A DNA stretch of 64,000 nucleotides from Allolobophora icterica (taxonomy: Eukaryota > Annelida > Clitellata > Crassiclitellata > Lumbricidae). Numbering within the stretch: the first letter of the stretch is position 1; each line of letters starts with the position of its first letter. Below are positions 1-12,698 of the stretch, in pieces. The position numbers and the translations under genes are program-made. The stretch spans positions 39,499,286 through 39,563,285 of the forward strand of contig OY744613.1 of assembly GCA_963556255.1 (NCBI GenBank). The letters are read 5' to 3'. The notes below the pieces were generated by a model, which was not told the origin of the DNA, ran no database searches, and saw only the letters and a program-made list of their open reading frames with translations.

Positions 1-551
1 TTCGACATGGATACAAATGATTGGCAGTGCTTCGTCGTTATACTACTTCTGTTCAGATTGTGCACAGTAACTTGCCCTACCATGTTCGTAATCGGCGGAG
101 TCCAGCAATATGCCAATGACGTTCCTCTACGCTTTATAGATCTTGTTTTGTCAAACGCCAACAAATATGGGCAGAAATTATGTGGACAGCCTTCTTAGAT
201 TCGATTATCAGATTATCCAATAAATATCAGAAATAAAACCGATTTGACTAAACAAAAAAAACTGAAAAAGTGGAAATTCAGACATGATCATATCAGGCTT
301 AAACTCACCGCCTGATAGGCCTATGCTATGCTGTAACGGATTCGCAAAATTCTAGGAAATAAATCGAATAAATGATGTAGAAAGTAAGCCAAGAAAACTT
401 ACTAATAGGCCTACAATACAGTCATAATCATTAAGTTATAGCGTCAGTTGATTTAACGAAGTTCTAACACTTAGTCCATTTCCAGCGCCACACTATGTTA
501 AGATTTACTCTGTACAACATATATAACAGTTTTGCGTGCATATTATTTCAG

Positions 552-666
552 GGTGAAATGTGTCGACAGACATTATGGAGCTCACTCATTCGATTCTATG
601 TCTGTCTCAACGTAATGTGGACTTTGGGACACAGCAAAAACACTATAGCAAGCAACTTATTATATA
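552..666 (+). CDS. Putative lead exon of kringle/PAN receptor, copy 1
   Basis: An AG acceptor (550-551) and GTAAGT donor (667) bracket a stretch with no stop in phase 0. The matching block in copy 2 (41725-41845) keeps both splice sites, is 6 bp longer and stays open in the same phase. Both end in phase 1, which fits the phase of the kringle 1 acceptor. Two Cys and two Trp are conserved, but I recognise no domain. It may instead be conserved non-coding sequence. Confidence 0.35.
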
Positions 667-952
667 GTAAGTACATTATCCGTTAATACATTTGCCCAAT
701 GGGGAATTACCCCTAGGTTTCTCAGGAAATGGGAAGGAGTTATGCTGGTTACATGTGTTTAAGTTTCCATTGGTGTGACCTCAGGATAATTATCCTTGAG
801 AAAGAAATGCATAGACGCACTGAATGTCGTGCATCTTTAGAGAGTGAAACGAAAGAATGTGACCAGACAGGAAAGGATATAAAATTATCTCCTAAGAACA
901 CCTAAGACTATGAACACATCAGTGATTATGAATTTCATGATGATGATAATAA

Positions 953-972
953 TGACGATGATAAGAATGATA

Positions 973-1022
<50 letters not shown>

Positions 1023-1350
1023 AATGGTGATGATGGCAATGTTGATGATGATGAATGCGACAATTTCTACAGCGTCGTAACACAGCACATGCCTTTACAA
1101 GGGCGCTTAACAACCTAACGACTAGTATGAATAAGCAATTAAAAACAGCAACAAATCACTACGCGACTCAAGTCGAGCTGCCACACGCGGCGTTCCTTCC
1201 AATGATGATGATGATGATGATGATGACGATGATGATGATGATGATGATAATAATGATGATGATGATGATGATGAAGAAGAAGAAGAAGATGATGATGATG
1301 ATGATGATTATGATGACGTCGACGACGACGACGATGATGATGATGATCAA
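953..1350. repeat. Paired (GAT)n microsatellites
   Basis: Two (GAT)n tracts (about 953-1023 and 1201-1350) separated by about 175 bp, matching 42108-42300 in copy 2. Poly-Asp, poly-His, poly-Ile and poly-Met reading frames here are products of the repeat, not genes. I see no gene between 670 and 2600 apart from these tracts. Confidence 0.9.
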
Positions 1351-2600
1351 TCAATCAATAAAATTCGTTTATTCATACACTAAGCTGACACAGACGCAAC
1401 TTAGACAACTGTCATGAGAATTACGAGGGTTGTGAGGATTTAGATAAGCAATTAATCAGCAAATTGCTTTACACAGGCAAAGCTAAATGTTTTGCCATGT
1501 GTAATTAAAACATGCCATTCATATGGCTGTTGAAATCAGCCTATCAATAACAATAATAATTATTCTTTGTGGCTGATTTCATTTCTTAGTTTATTTATTC
1601 CACGATATCTCTCGGAATCCCAGACGGAGTTTTACAGGTACCTAGAGTTCCGCTGAGGACTGGTTGTGAAGCAGCACTGTTCTGGAGAGTGCTATGTTGA
1701 AGGAGTTCTAAGTCCCGTTCTGTCGGGTTACGCTCATACATGACAGCCAATATGACGGACAGTGCTCGAAAACAATTAATGAGACTTAATAGCGTCTGTA
1801 TACTATCCCTCTAAACAACCTCTATAGGCTACCGTGACCAACAGAACAAGAAGAAAGACAGTTCCGGTACATCGGTTAGATACCTTAGCAGCACTCTTGT
1901 TGATGCGTAATACATGATGGTGACATCACCCGGACCAACATCGTTACGATTTTGTAATCGTAATCATGTACTCGAAATTTCTAAAGCGTAACTTGAAAGT
2001 TAAGCAGAGAGCGACAGATCATTCGCAAGAGCTGAACTCGAACTCATAGCAAACATTACTAGCTAGATAGATCCAATGCTCGAATCTGAAATTAAGGTTC
2101 CTCTAAGGATTTAATTTGAACAATAAGACATAGCAGAAGAACATGTCCTAAATCCCTGTCACCAGCAATCTTGAAAAGCACCGTAACGTTATGAAAATGA
2201 CACTGTGGCATCTTTAAGGACTTACGAAGGACACCGTAAAACAGTTCGGTATCAACCAATCCGTGATTCCCTGATACTGCCAACGCTTTAAAAACACATT
2301 GGTTCATGATAGGTCATAGGAAAAGCAAACATCCAGACATAGCCTACTTGCATAGCGACACTAATAGCTCCAACTTGTCAACTTTACACTAAACAGCAAT
2401 CAGTTCAATCTGTTTTCGTATGACCGAAACTCATTGCTGAGCAAGGAAAGGTTTTTGAAGGTTCCGGTTAAGTAAGTCGCTACTCTTCGGCCATCACATA
2501 AATATTAAATGTAAATAAGTTGTCTGGTTAGCTTGATCTTTAGACACGACCTGGTCTTTACCATTGAAATAACTGAATTGGCATGATTGCTGTTTCATAG

Positions 2601-2876
2601 CTTGCGACTACGGAAAAATGGGAGCAACTTATATTGGTTCGCGAAATGTGACTAAGAGTGGGATACCATGCCAGCCATGGGCGGTAGAAAGTCCCCACAA
2701 TATTGATAAAGACATCAAAGACGACCAATTTCCTGACGAAACCAGAGCGCAGGCACAGAATTTTTGTCGAAATCCACAACCTCTAAATAAATCAACTGTA
2801 TGGTGCTACACAATGGATCCCAAAGTGGGATGGGAGTATTGCGATCCTTGTCCCAACAATTTCAAAAATTATTCAG
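2601..2876 (+). CDS. Kringle 1 exon, copy 1
   Basis: A complete kringle domain in one exon of 276 bp (2 + 91 codons + 1 nt, phase 1 at both ends). Acceptor ttcatag ends at 2600 and the donor gtatga starts at 2877. Visible kringle signs are the opening Cys, the motif GIPCQPW, an NFCRNP block, VWCYTMDP and the closing WEYCDPC. Kringles are disulfide-stabilised extracellular modules that bind proteins or lysine side chains in coagulation factors, HGF and ROR-type receptors. Phase 1-1 exons are typical of shuffled extracellular modules. The next exon begins a second kringle, and PAN, stalk and transmembrane exons follow on the same strand, so I infer a membrane receptor or co-receptor. Confidence 0.9.
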
Positions 2877-3039
2877 GTATGATGTCCCGTGTCTTCAATC
2901 GACTTTATATTAAAATAAAATCATCAGTTTGTCATTCATTCCTAACATACTTGGTTACCTTCACGTTATTTGAATGCATCTTCTATATATAGCATTAACG
3001 GGAATAGCCTAAGTAGCTTATGCTTGAACAGTGCTTGGC

Positions 3040-3480
3040 TCCGTAGAGCGCCGGTGTGATACTGACCTTTCCGATTCAGTTCACGCAGGATGTCGATGCT
3101 CAATGTTTGAATCCGGGTAAGGGTTTGAACCTGAAATGTCATCAGTCCTTCTTGCATCGCAGGAACATTTATCTGCATGCTGTGTTTAACACTTATCACA
3201 AATACATGAATTAAATCGATCACTGTGCATGAGAACGTCGCCGACCTACTAATATTATAATGGATATCCTTGGATCACTCTCATATTTCCTACCTATCAG
3301 TGGCATGATGTTATCGTGCTCCAGCTTGAACACATGTGCTTCAAGGGTTTTTACCAGAACCGACTCCTTGTTCGCTACGCATTTCATGGCGCTTACACCT
3401 CGTCCACGTTGAATAGAGGCACGATCCGCTTCGGTCTCTAAGATGCTGATACGTGTGATAAAATCACGATATATGGCTAT
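3040..3480 (-). other. Conserved antisense coiled-coil-like ORF pair in receptor intron
   Basis: On the minus strand two exon-like stretches are conserved in both duplication copies: about 3265-3470 (copy 2: 45210-45420) and about 3060-3190 (copy 2: 45000-45130). The first includes MKCVANKESVLVKTLEA and ends at a GTAGG donor-like site. The second includes LSIDILRELNRKG and ends at a GTCAGT donor-like site. Both are hydrophilic and heptad-like. Several copy differences change residues, so selection is unproven. It could be a fragment of an antisense gene or a coding relic of a mobile element. Confidence 0.3.
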
Positions 3481-4713
3481 TTAGAGATTTCTCCAAAATT
3501 GAATCAACTGCCGCGTGTTATTGATTCTGGAAATGCTCTATAATTATAGTTTTAGCATGGAATGTAGACCTTTCTCTTCCAAAATGCATTAGAATTATAC
3601 TCTGAAGCTAGCCTTTTTGTCGCAAACATTTTACTTTACAGCATCATATGATGTTGTCCGAAAAATAACGTATGTGTGAATGTATCTAAATGCATACCAT
3701 AGCGCATCTTTTAATACCTCACAAAAGATGCTATGCCTCTGATTTCGTAAAGATTAAGGTAACAGAGAAGAACATCTAATTAATAAACGAAGAGATACGA
3801 TTATTGATCAACTGGAGACGTGTCCAAAACAGAGACGGTTGGCTGCATGTCGGGTAAACTTCTACAACAATAAGAAATTTATTTTTTTAACAAAAAAATA
3901 TTGTGGTTTTCTTTTTCTTTTGTTTTTGTTTAAAAGGAAAAACCGAAAAAAACAATTTTCACCTCTGGTCTGGATAGTCAGCAGAGGCTTCCGGTATTAC
4001 GTTAAGCGTATGAAATGGGGCGTTTTGTTTAGGCTACATGTAAATTTTTTCATATTGAAGATATTGAAAATAAAACTAAATCTTTGTTTTCGTTATAAAT
4101 AATTTATGATTGTATTTCAGTTCTGTGTCTCTGTTTTTCTGGTTCTGAAGAACTTTGTCTATAATATTATTGAAACATAATATTTTTATATTTGAAGAAA
4201 TTCTCCTCTCGATTTTAAGGGGCACGTGCCCCGGCTTACCCCCAGAGTCTACGCCTATGAAGATAGTTGTTTATGTAGAGGTGCGTTTGCCTCAAGTTAA
4301 AGATAAGCATTTGCTCAAAACATTAAATAAACTTGCAAAGAGCATACCCGAGCTTACCCTGTTCTGCCGCTGTGCAGATATAGCAGAGCAGATTATGGCA
4401 CCCAAAAAGAACGAAAAGCAGAATTATGTGAGCAAGCTGTTCGTATTGCGGCGGAGCAGAGGAATCAACGGGCGCCTCTTGTCCACAGATCCATGCAATG
4501 GATGGGGGACTCGTCGATTAAGGAAATAAAAATGCATAACTGACAGGCAGAGAAGAGACCCACGCTGCTCCCCGTTCATGATAATTTGGGTGCCACAGCA
4601 AGGTCTATCACCGTGAAATCTGTCTATAACAAGAGGCTATTGTTAGAGGCTTTGTTGATTATTTTGCGTTGCCATAATTATATGATTTATACATGGCGTC
4701 TATTCAAATGTAG

Positions 4714-4861
4714 GTTGTACGCTACAAGATAAAGGAGCATCCTACACTGGAAAATTGGATCGTAGCAGGTCTCATACGTTATGCGAACCTTGGTCAAATC
4801 ATTCGGATGGAGCGTATGTGTTCCCAGATGGAAGTGCAGAGCAAGCAAAGAACTACTGCCG
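4714..4861 (+). CDS. Kringle 2, first-half exon, copy 1
   Basis: An exon of 148 bp (2 + 48 codons + 2 nt) between acceptor atgtag and donor gtatct. It encodes the N-terminal half of a second kringle, starting at Cys and showing GASYTGK, LCEPWS and AKNYCR. Vertebrate plasminogen-type kringles are also split after the central Cys block, so a split kringle is ordinary. The matching second-half exon is found only in copy 2 (49712-49806). In copy 1 that interval is deleted near 10430, so this exon has no visible partner before the PAN exons and a transcript joining it onward would shift phase. Confidence 0.85.
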
Positions 4862-5054
4862 GTATCTATAGAATTGACATTTGCTTTCAAAAATTATTCT
4901 TGTGAAACGGTATTTAGATTCAGTTTAGAACTTCCATTGTTTCTCTGTTCTCGCCATAAAGAAAACGATCATTATGATTCAACCAAGCATGTATGTGTAT
5001 AAATTCATGGTATCACACTTGCTGGCTCGTTATACACACACATATATATGTAAC

Positions 5055-6932
5055 AGGCAATTCGTAAAACCAGGGATTTTTTAAAATTCCTGAAATTTTT
5101 AGGCAATTTGTAAAATCCTTGATTCAATCAGACGACGAAAATTTGACAGATTGTCTGAAAGGAAAATGATGAACATAATCGAAGTTTATTATGCAAAGAA
5201 GCCCTATTTTTAAAGGTTTATTATTTTTAGCTGGTATTTTATTTAACGTTCAGTTCTCAAGTTGTAAAACTAGGTATTTTTTTAAATTCCTGAAAGTTTA
5301 TTATGCAAACATAGCCCTATTTTCAAGGGATTAACATTTTTATATGGTATTTTAGTTTAAGTTCAGTTCTCGAAAGCTACAGCAGTTTTTCTGTTTTCAC
5401 AAGACATATTCTAATGACATCGACTGTTGCACTTGACTTATTAATTATTACTTGACAGATTAATTATAGAACTGATCTAACCAAAGGAAAACCAGAAATG
5501 AAATAATGCTTGATGGGTTTAATTTATAGCAAGGGTAGGCCTACTCGTCTGACCACAGTTAATATCAGCCAATCGGTAGATATTTCGGTCAACTCCTAAT
5601 TACTGCGACGGCACATCAAAGAATTATAGGGAAACAGACAATCAAAGTTCACTGGGCGCTGCAAGACAAATAGGTGCAAATTTTTCAAAGGGAAAGTGAA
5701 GTTGTCGAGCCGGATTGTTTATCCGGCTCGACAACTTCACTTTCCCTTTGAAAAATTAATCTGTCAATTAATAATTAGTAAGTAAAGTGTAACAGTCGAT
5801 GTCTTTCTAGTGTGTCATGTGAAAACAGAAAAACTGCTGTAACTTTCGAGAACTGAACTTATAGCAAGGGTAGGCCTACTCGTCTATGGTCATACGATGT
5901 ACAAATGTTAATCCTTTGAAAATAAGGTTTGAGTGCATACTTTTTTTATTTAGCTTTTGCAGTTTGCGCATATAGCCACTCAACAGCAGCCTCATCGGCC
6001 TCATATAGCCACTCAACAGCAGCCTCATCGGCCTCATATAGCCACTCAACAGCAGCCTCATCGGCCTCATATAGCCACTCAACAGCAGCCTCATCGGCCT
6101 CATATAGCCACTCAACAGCAGCCTCATCGGCCTCATATAGCCACTCAACAGCAGCCTCATCGGCCTCATATAGCCACTCAACAGCAGCCTCATCGGCCTC
6201 ATATAGCCACTCAACAGCAGCCTCATCGGCCTCATATAGCCACTCAACAGCAGCCTCATCGGCCTCATATAGCCACTCAACAGCAGCCTCATCGGCCTCA
6301 TATAGCCACTCAACAGCAGCCTCATCGGCCTCATATAGCCACTCAACAGCAGCCTCATCGGCCTCATATAGCCACTCAACAGCAGCCTCATCGGCCTCAT
6401 ATAGCCACTCAACAGCAGCCTCATCGGCCTCATATAGCCACTCAACAGCAGCCTCATCGGCCTCATATAGCCACTCAACAGCAGCCTCATCGGCCTCATA
6501 TAGCCACTCAACAGCAGCCTCATCGGCCTCATATAGCCACTCAACAGCAGCCTCATCGGCCTCATATAGCCACTCAACAGCAGCCTCATCGGCCTCATAT
6601 AGCCACTCAACAGCAGCCTCATCGGCCTCATATAGCCACTCAACAGCAGCCTCATCGGCCTCATATAGCCACTCAACAGCAGCCTCATCGGCCTCATATA
6701 GGGCGGGCATCCCGCCCGGAAAACGAGTTGTTACACAGTGCATAATGAACTTCGATTATGTTCGTCATTTTCATTTCAGGCAATCTGTCAAATTTTCGTC
6801 ATCAGATTTCAGGGATTTTACAAAATCCCTTGTTTCTAAGGGATTTTGTAAGGTGCCTGAGTGAATCAGGGATTTTACAAATTGCCTAAAAATTTCAGGC
6901 ATTTTACTAAATTCCTGGTTTTACGAATTCAC
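5055..6932. mobile_element. Fold-back TIR element carrying a minisatellite
   Basis: About 1.88 kb absent from copy 2. It has long, interrupted terminal inverted repeats (about 5055-5200 against 6740-6932), a second inverted pair (about 5325-5460 against 5757-5910), and a central perfect palindrome with 37-bp arms (5679-5715 and 5721-5757, 5-nt loop). A direct repeat TGTAAC flanks it (5049-5054, 6933-6938) and is a likely target-site duplication. No transposase ORF is visible, so it is non-autonomous. It sits where copy 2 has its (AC)n tract. Confidence 0.75.
5971..6701. repeat. 33-bp minisatellite, about 22 perfect copies
   Basis: About 22 head-to-tail copies of a 33-bp unit containing AGCCACTCAACAGCAGCCTC, with no visible variation between units. 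Because 33 is divisible by 3 and the unit lacks stops in at least four frames, it creates ORFs of 260-310 codons on both strands with an 11-residue repeat. I treat these as non-coding artefacts. There are no spacers, so it is not a CRISPR array. Confidence 0.95.
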
Positions 6933-6944
6933 TGTAACATATAT

Positions 6945-7770
6945 ACATGGAAATATATTTGTTCTGTTTGCGGACGATTCAAATTTCTTCATCTCACATA
7001 AATGAAGTTTTCCTAATATTAAACAGACAAGTCACGCTGGAATCGCACTGGTTTGAAGCAAAAAACTATCCCTTAATTTGAATAAAACCAATTATATTTT
7101 ATTCTCTTCCTTCGAAAATCATTCCCGCATAAAAAGGGTAAAGTAGGCCTAATATAGTTGACTCCATCGATATTCCACAAGTAACCTCACTAAAGTTTCA
7201 AGGGGCATACATGTAGGTAGACCCACATGTTACGTGGAATTGCAATACTGAACACATATCACAAAATGTACGGATGATATCAGGAATTTCATACCTCCTA
7301 TCATCGAATATCTTACTTATCCTGCATTACTCAATTGTATGTCTTTTTATCCTATTGTAATATGATCTGGGCTTCAAACTACAATTCTCGGCTCTGCAGA
7401 TTACTAGTTTTACAAAAAAGAATTGTCCGCATAATAGCTGGCACCTCGAATAGCTATCAAAAAGATCAAATATTCATACACTTTAGTATTCTAAATAAAC
7501 TATTTCAGATGAGCGAATTTATGCATAGATTCACGTTGAACACGTTACCCAGTACATACACTAATTGATTTAAAGAAATAGATAATGTATACCTTAGTCT
7601 TTCTTGTATTAGTTAGTGTATACTGTATAGGAAGATGTTTACAGATACTATCTGGTATGTATATGTTTAGGTGTTATGAACGTTCTTATATAGGCTACGC
7701 ATCAGTTGTCCGCCACCTAACATTACATTAAGAACATAGGTAGCCCCAGTTAGCGGAACTTCGGTCCCTA
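6945..7770 (+). mobile_element. LINE 3' remnant (reverse transcriptase C-terminal part), copy 1
   Basis: Degraded non-LTR retrotransposon: a palm-type FADD signature with frameshifts near 6960, a stretch containing LSLNLNK near 7075, and an open C-terminal part at 7335-7568 with the LQKRIVRIIAGTSNS type of motif seen in jockey/CR1-like LINE reverse transcriptases. The same element lies in copy 2 (47810-48290), so it predates the duplication. Several stops show it is dead. Confidence 0.7.
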
Positions 7771-8948
7771 TGTACCTGTAACGATGTCCATACGGTCACA
7801 CAATATCATCTTATGATTAGACGTTTGACATTGAATTGCAATGTTATATTAAGTCATGTAAACACAGACAGTTAATCTGATTCATGATTAATTAGCGGTA
7901 ATTGTTAATTGCCAGCATCTGGATCAGCATCTTAGGGACATAATATATATATAGGGTTCGGGGATATTTCATGGTCCCTGGTTAAGACAGAAACGACGTG
8001 AAATACGCTGATTGGCTCAATTAAATTTCAACCGTGAAAGGGCCGTGTGCAAGAGAATCCGAAGACGTGTCAGTTGGAGGCTAGCTGTCGTGAACGAAGG
8101 AGTCCTATGTTTGACAGAACCGGCTCCAAACTCCTGATTGATCGGGCAAAGTTGTTAAAAATTACCGATGATTACAATCAGTTGTTGTCGTGAACTGTAG
8201 GGGGTAATTGACCTCAGTTCATCGAAGCGAACAGTAACGTTGTTCGAGTGAGAGGATAATCGAACTGAAGCGTGGCGTTTGACTGCGGTCGTACGGTGAT
8301 TCAAAGACGGACTGCGATAATTATTCGAGTCGATTGATAACTTCTCGTAAGACGATCCTTGCGAGTTTGAAGTAATAGTGAATCGAACGTTATACAAACT
8401 TTCCTACTGGAAGGAAACGGGTTCTACAAGTCCTGTCAATTGCCTAGAACATATTGAAAATAGAACGATCAGCAATGGTGAACATTGAAACGGAACTTCG
8501 TGAGATGGGGGCTGTCATGGACTTCTGAAGTGTGGCCGAATTAAGGACGCGAATCAAGTTCAACTCATCGGAGAAATCTTCAAGTTGAGGGAGGTAGCTT
8601 TAGTTATAAAACTTAGAACTAATATAGCCTAATAGATGCTGGTCTAAGTAGGGTTAGATAAAGCTACATAATTTAGTAATTCAGGCTGTATGTTGAATAT
8701 TACTATTTGAGAGCATGTGTAGCATAAACCTGATATGGAATATTTTTATTAGAACTCTTTCAAATGAACTCAATATGTTATATGACTAAAATGAGAATGA
8801 CTCATACATTGCATGCGATCGAAATAGGATTGATTACAAGTAACGGGGGCAAGATCCAGCCCCAGGCCTAAAGGGGACGTTACAGTACCCATTAGATGAA
8901 TATATTGACTCTATGAAACGGTGTTTATTCAGTCTGCGCCAATAAAAA
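7770..8948. other. Copy-1-specific non-coding stretch
   Basis: Part of an insertion or copy-2 deletion spanning about 7453-8948: copy 2 runs directly from the LINE remnant (48280) to the sequence matching 8949. I see no credible gene, splice-bounded exon or terminal repeat here. Confidence 0.5.
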
Positions 8949-9004
8949 TTAATGGTTATGGCGTTGGTTATCTCGATTTTATCTGGACTTTTTACACGCA
9001 CTTT

Positions 9005-9447
<443 letters not shown>

Positions 9448-9449
9448 TA

Positions 9450-9690
9450 TAAACTTATATAGCGTCCCTTCGAGAAATCTACTCAGTGGCGCACCCGACC
9501 CAGCCCCGGTCAAAAAGAAAGGTCTTAAGAAGGCCATAGAAAGTACCTGAGAGGTCCCTAGGGAGCGAGCGAAGCGAATGAAGGAGGTCATTCCAGACAG
9601 TGCCACGTCATGCAGCAGATCAGGTAATAAATGCGATGCCGTACAGGTAGCCAATGGAGGACGTCTCGCATAAATTCGCATAAAATAAAC
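9450..9690 (-). mobile_element. LINE 3'-end fragment, copy 1 (partly deleted)
   Basis: Matches the minus-strand LINE C-terminal fragment at 48385-48850 in copy 2 but lacks about 130 bp of it. It shows the short residue pattern and GTATAT-type tail seen at other LINE 3' ends in this window. From 9690 to 11890 I see no gene except the deletion scar near 10430. Confidence 0.6.
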
Positions 9691-10424
9691 TACGTTACCT
9701 TTCGGTTCTGGTGCGGTGCTTATTTTGAAATCCGGAAATATTTTCTCTGCAATGTAGTGTATTGTAAATTACAAGATGCAGTATGATTTATCTTTAATAT
9801 ATGCCTCTCATTAGAGCAGCGAGTAAGGATCGTACATAATATACCAAATTATTCATAATTATGACTGCAAATCTATAGAGCGTCACATCCGGAGAAACAA
9901 GTCCGTGGCGTTCCACACCTAACAGAGCAAAGTCACGATGGATTAGTATGGTTTACTTGAACTTCAAAATAACTTATCGTTAAAATAGTTCTCATATGCT
10001 GTTTAATATGACTGCTATTGTTTATTTTAATTAGCTGATCCTAGCTATCCTGTGCGCTTTTAGGTCATTCTTAAAACATAATGGCTTCGTTGGCGCATAA
10101 TCATAACCGATTTAAGGCTTTAAAGTTTCGAGATAAACTGTAACCAAAGCTGTAGTCCGTTGAAGAAAACCGGTCGGAATCTGATGATGTAGGAGATCAA
10201 TAAATCAAGCTACGATAAGAAAGTTGCAACAGATGACTTTCGTATTTGGAACTTGTATGACATAGAAACTCGAGATCACAATTCTGTCCTGGCACTGTGT
10301 TGTTCTTCTTAACTACTTCACGCCTTTGAGATTTTGTTTGAAATGGTTTCTAGTAGATTAGCGACTGCCTCATTCAAATCACAGCTGTTTAAACTTTCAT
10401 TGACTGTCAATGATTTCTCTAACT

Positions 10425-10436
10425 CATGTACGATAT
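10425..10436. other. Deletion scar: second-half kringle 2 exon missing
   Basis: Copy 2 has about 260-270 bp between actcatgta and cgatattttg (about 49560-49828), including the complete second-half kringle exon with both splice sites. Copy 1 joins the two flanks directly. The flanks on both sides are otherwise nearly identical, so this is a deletion in copy 1 and not a misalignment. Confidence 0.8.
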
Positions 10437-11884
10437 TTTGTGTAAATTAAATACAGTCTGTCATCGGATAGCAAACACCGACGTCTAATTAGACACAACA
10501 CTCACTCAAGGCACACACCCACAAACAGACATACGAGGCAAGAGAACGCATCCACTTGAAAGTCCTAGCTCTCACTATAGCTTACAACTTCCGGCAATAT
10601 TTCGGACCTTTGCGAATGCTTCTTCATTCAAACCACTCCGTTCTACCTGCTCATTCTGTCTCATTCTCAAATCACTACTCACCTTAAGTTTTCCAACCCA
10701 TCCGTTGGCCATAGCGCATCTTGACTCTAGAACGAACTCGCTCTGAATTCTGAGATTGATCAGAAATGAGATACAATAATTAGAACTCAAATGAATTGAT
10801 GTATCTATCGTATCTATGAATTGAGGTACCTATTTTATAGAATAAAATTGGTTTGGTGATAAGCATAAAAGACTAGACATAATCTTTTTGTTCTTATCTA
10901 AATAAGATACATATAGTCTTTTTTAATCTAGTCTTTCTTATGCTTCCCTAAGACGACAACATAATCATAGTCTTTTTGTGCGAATCAAGTCCATAGACTG
11001 GATTGACGCTCTGCGTCTATCACAAACGGAATTTATAGCTTCTGCCACCTGTATCAGATTGGCTCGGTACGCTCCGTTGCTGTAGTGGGCCCTTCTTTAT
11101 GGAACTGCCTTCCCTTGGTACTGCGTGGGACTCTACTTGTTAGGTTCTCTCTCTGTGTCTCTCAGGGTCGTTTTATCCACTAGGCACAACGAAGCTTTCA
11201 GGGGCCTACAAAAGTCTGAAAATGAGATATTAAATTATTGACCGGGGAAATGAAAAAAGGAAAATTGAAAACATCAGCAAGTTCAAATTTAATAACTTTG
11301 TACTGAAACAGTTTAAATTAAGCTGTGCCAGCCTACATTATATGAACTTTGCGGCTCTCTGCATTAGCAAACTCAAGAACGTCATGACATGACACTCACA
11401 TTGACAAGGAGTTATAGACTGGTCCATGGATTATTCTGTCTGTTCTAATATAGCGTTTATAGATAGCATGCAGTATTACTTTGATTTACAATGTTCATTA
11501 CTCACGGTGCTATATTTTGAAGTCATTTTCATTGTAATTATGTCATTCTGCAGATAACTTGCAATAATTTAGATATAAAATTGCTGTTGACTTATCCAGT
11601 ATTAACAGTAACAGTTAATCTGCATCCTCTATTCACTATTATACTGTTTATGCAGTTATCATAAACGTTTCTGAGTGATTCGCCCATATATGATTTCATG
11701 TAGCCATTCGTGCATAGCGTCCCATATATGGGACGCGTTTTAAAACATGCAAAAATGACAAAACGTTAATTTTTTTGACAAAAACCTTTCAGATATCTTG
11801 TACAAATACCATCAGGTGCTGAATTTCCAAATTTGGCACAATTTTGAAAAGTCATGCAGTAATGGGTTAAGATTGAAATGCTTC

Positions 11885-12175
11885 TGCGTAATTGTCTTGC
11901 AGCCCGTGCCTCGGTCTATCTTATGGAGCTTTGTTTGCCGGTATCATCAATACTATAGGGCGTAGTTTCCTTCGTTCTACCGCACAAGATGACCTGCGTG
12001 GTTGTCCCCATGGCTCGAAACTTCCACAGTGCTGCATAAGAGCTTGCAACATCTTGGTCTGTTTTGCCCCTTTCCGCAAGCGTTTGAAAAACATTCTTTT
12101 CGATCATGGTTTGGTGTTGTCAGGTCTGGAGCGGCTCTGAGGAGTTTCTTTTGAAATTGCGCTATACAAATTCAC
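11885..12175 (+). mobile_element. LINE 3'-end fragment
   Basis: A short open stretch ends in SGLERL and is followed by a tail reading GCTATACAAATTC, the same style of end seen at 13440-13520 and 23200-23250. It resembles the C-terminus and 3' tail of L2/CR1-type LINEs. No reverse transcriptase motif remains. Confidence 0.45.
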
Positions 12176-12698
12176 GATTACGATAGATGGATGAAGAGCG
12201 GATGTTCTTAATGTCAATATATTATACGAAGAATGGTAGATTGGGAAGGTAACGTCGACAAGGAGAGGTGCGCTTAATGCAGAAGACCGATAGGATCCTC
12301 GTTCGTACCTTATGACCCATAAACTGACGACGCTCAATAGTTGAAGACTTCATTAAAAGCCCAGAGTGCAGTGTAGGCCTACACCTGTTACTCTTCATGA
12401 CGACAACGAAGACGACGACGAATCTTACATTTTCAAGATCAACGTACTTTGTCTACAAAGGCTGTAGTAAATAAAGAGACCATGTTTCGTAAAGTAGCAG
12501 CCAATACTCACTTGAGTTGAAGAAAATAATGATTTTAATAGACCTATTTGCCCCACAGCAAGCAGCAACTACATTTATTTTTTAATGAATTTAATAAATA
12601 TACATGTTTCACAGTATATAGTTCCGAAAATGTACTTCGCATACTGTTGCGGTGAACGGTGAAAATTGTATTAAGTTTGTTGGTCGTTTATTTTGCAG

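Noticed and set aside
2618..2992. Kringle as a stand-alone 124-codon gene
   Set aside because: Cys pattern starts before the first Met and there is a good donor at 2877, so it is an internal exon; the tail after the donor is intron.
4155..4529. 124-codon plus-strand ORF
   Set aside because: The counterpart in copy 2 (46687-46881) is broken differently and the sequence abuts a GGGGCACGTGCCCC transposon-like end; no domain recognised.
5971..6701. CRISPR-like regular repeat
   Set aside because: Units are contiguous with no spacers and the DNA is animal nuclear; it is a minisatellite.
5876..6864. Four overlapping ORFs of 260-310 codons on both strands
   Set aside because: They are frames through a 33-bp tandem repeat whose length is a multiple of 3; no start context, splice site or domain supports translation.
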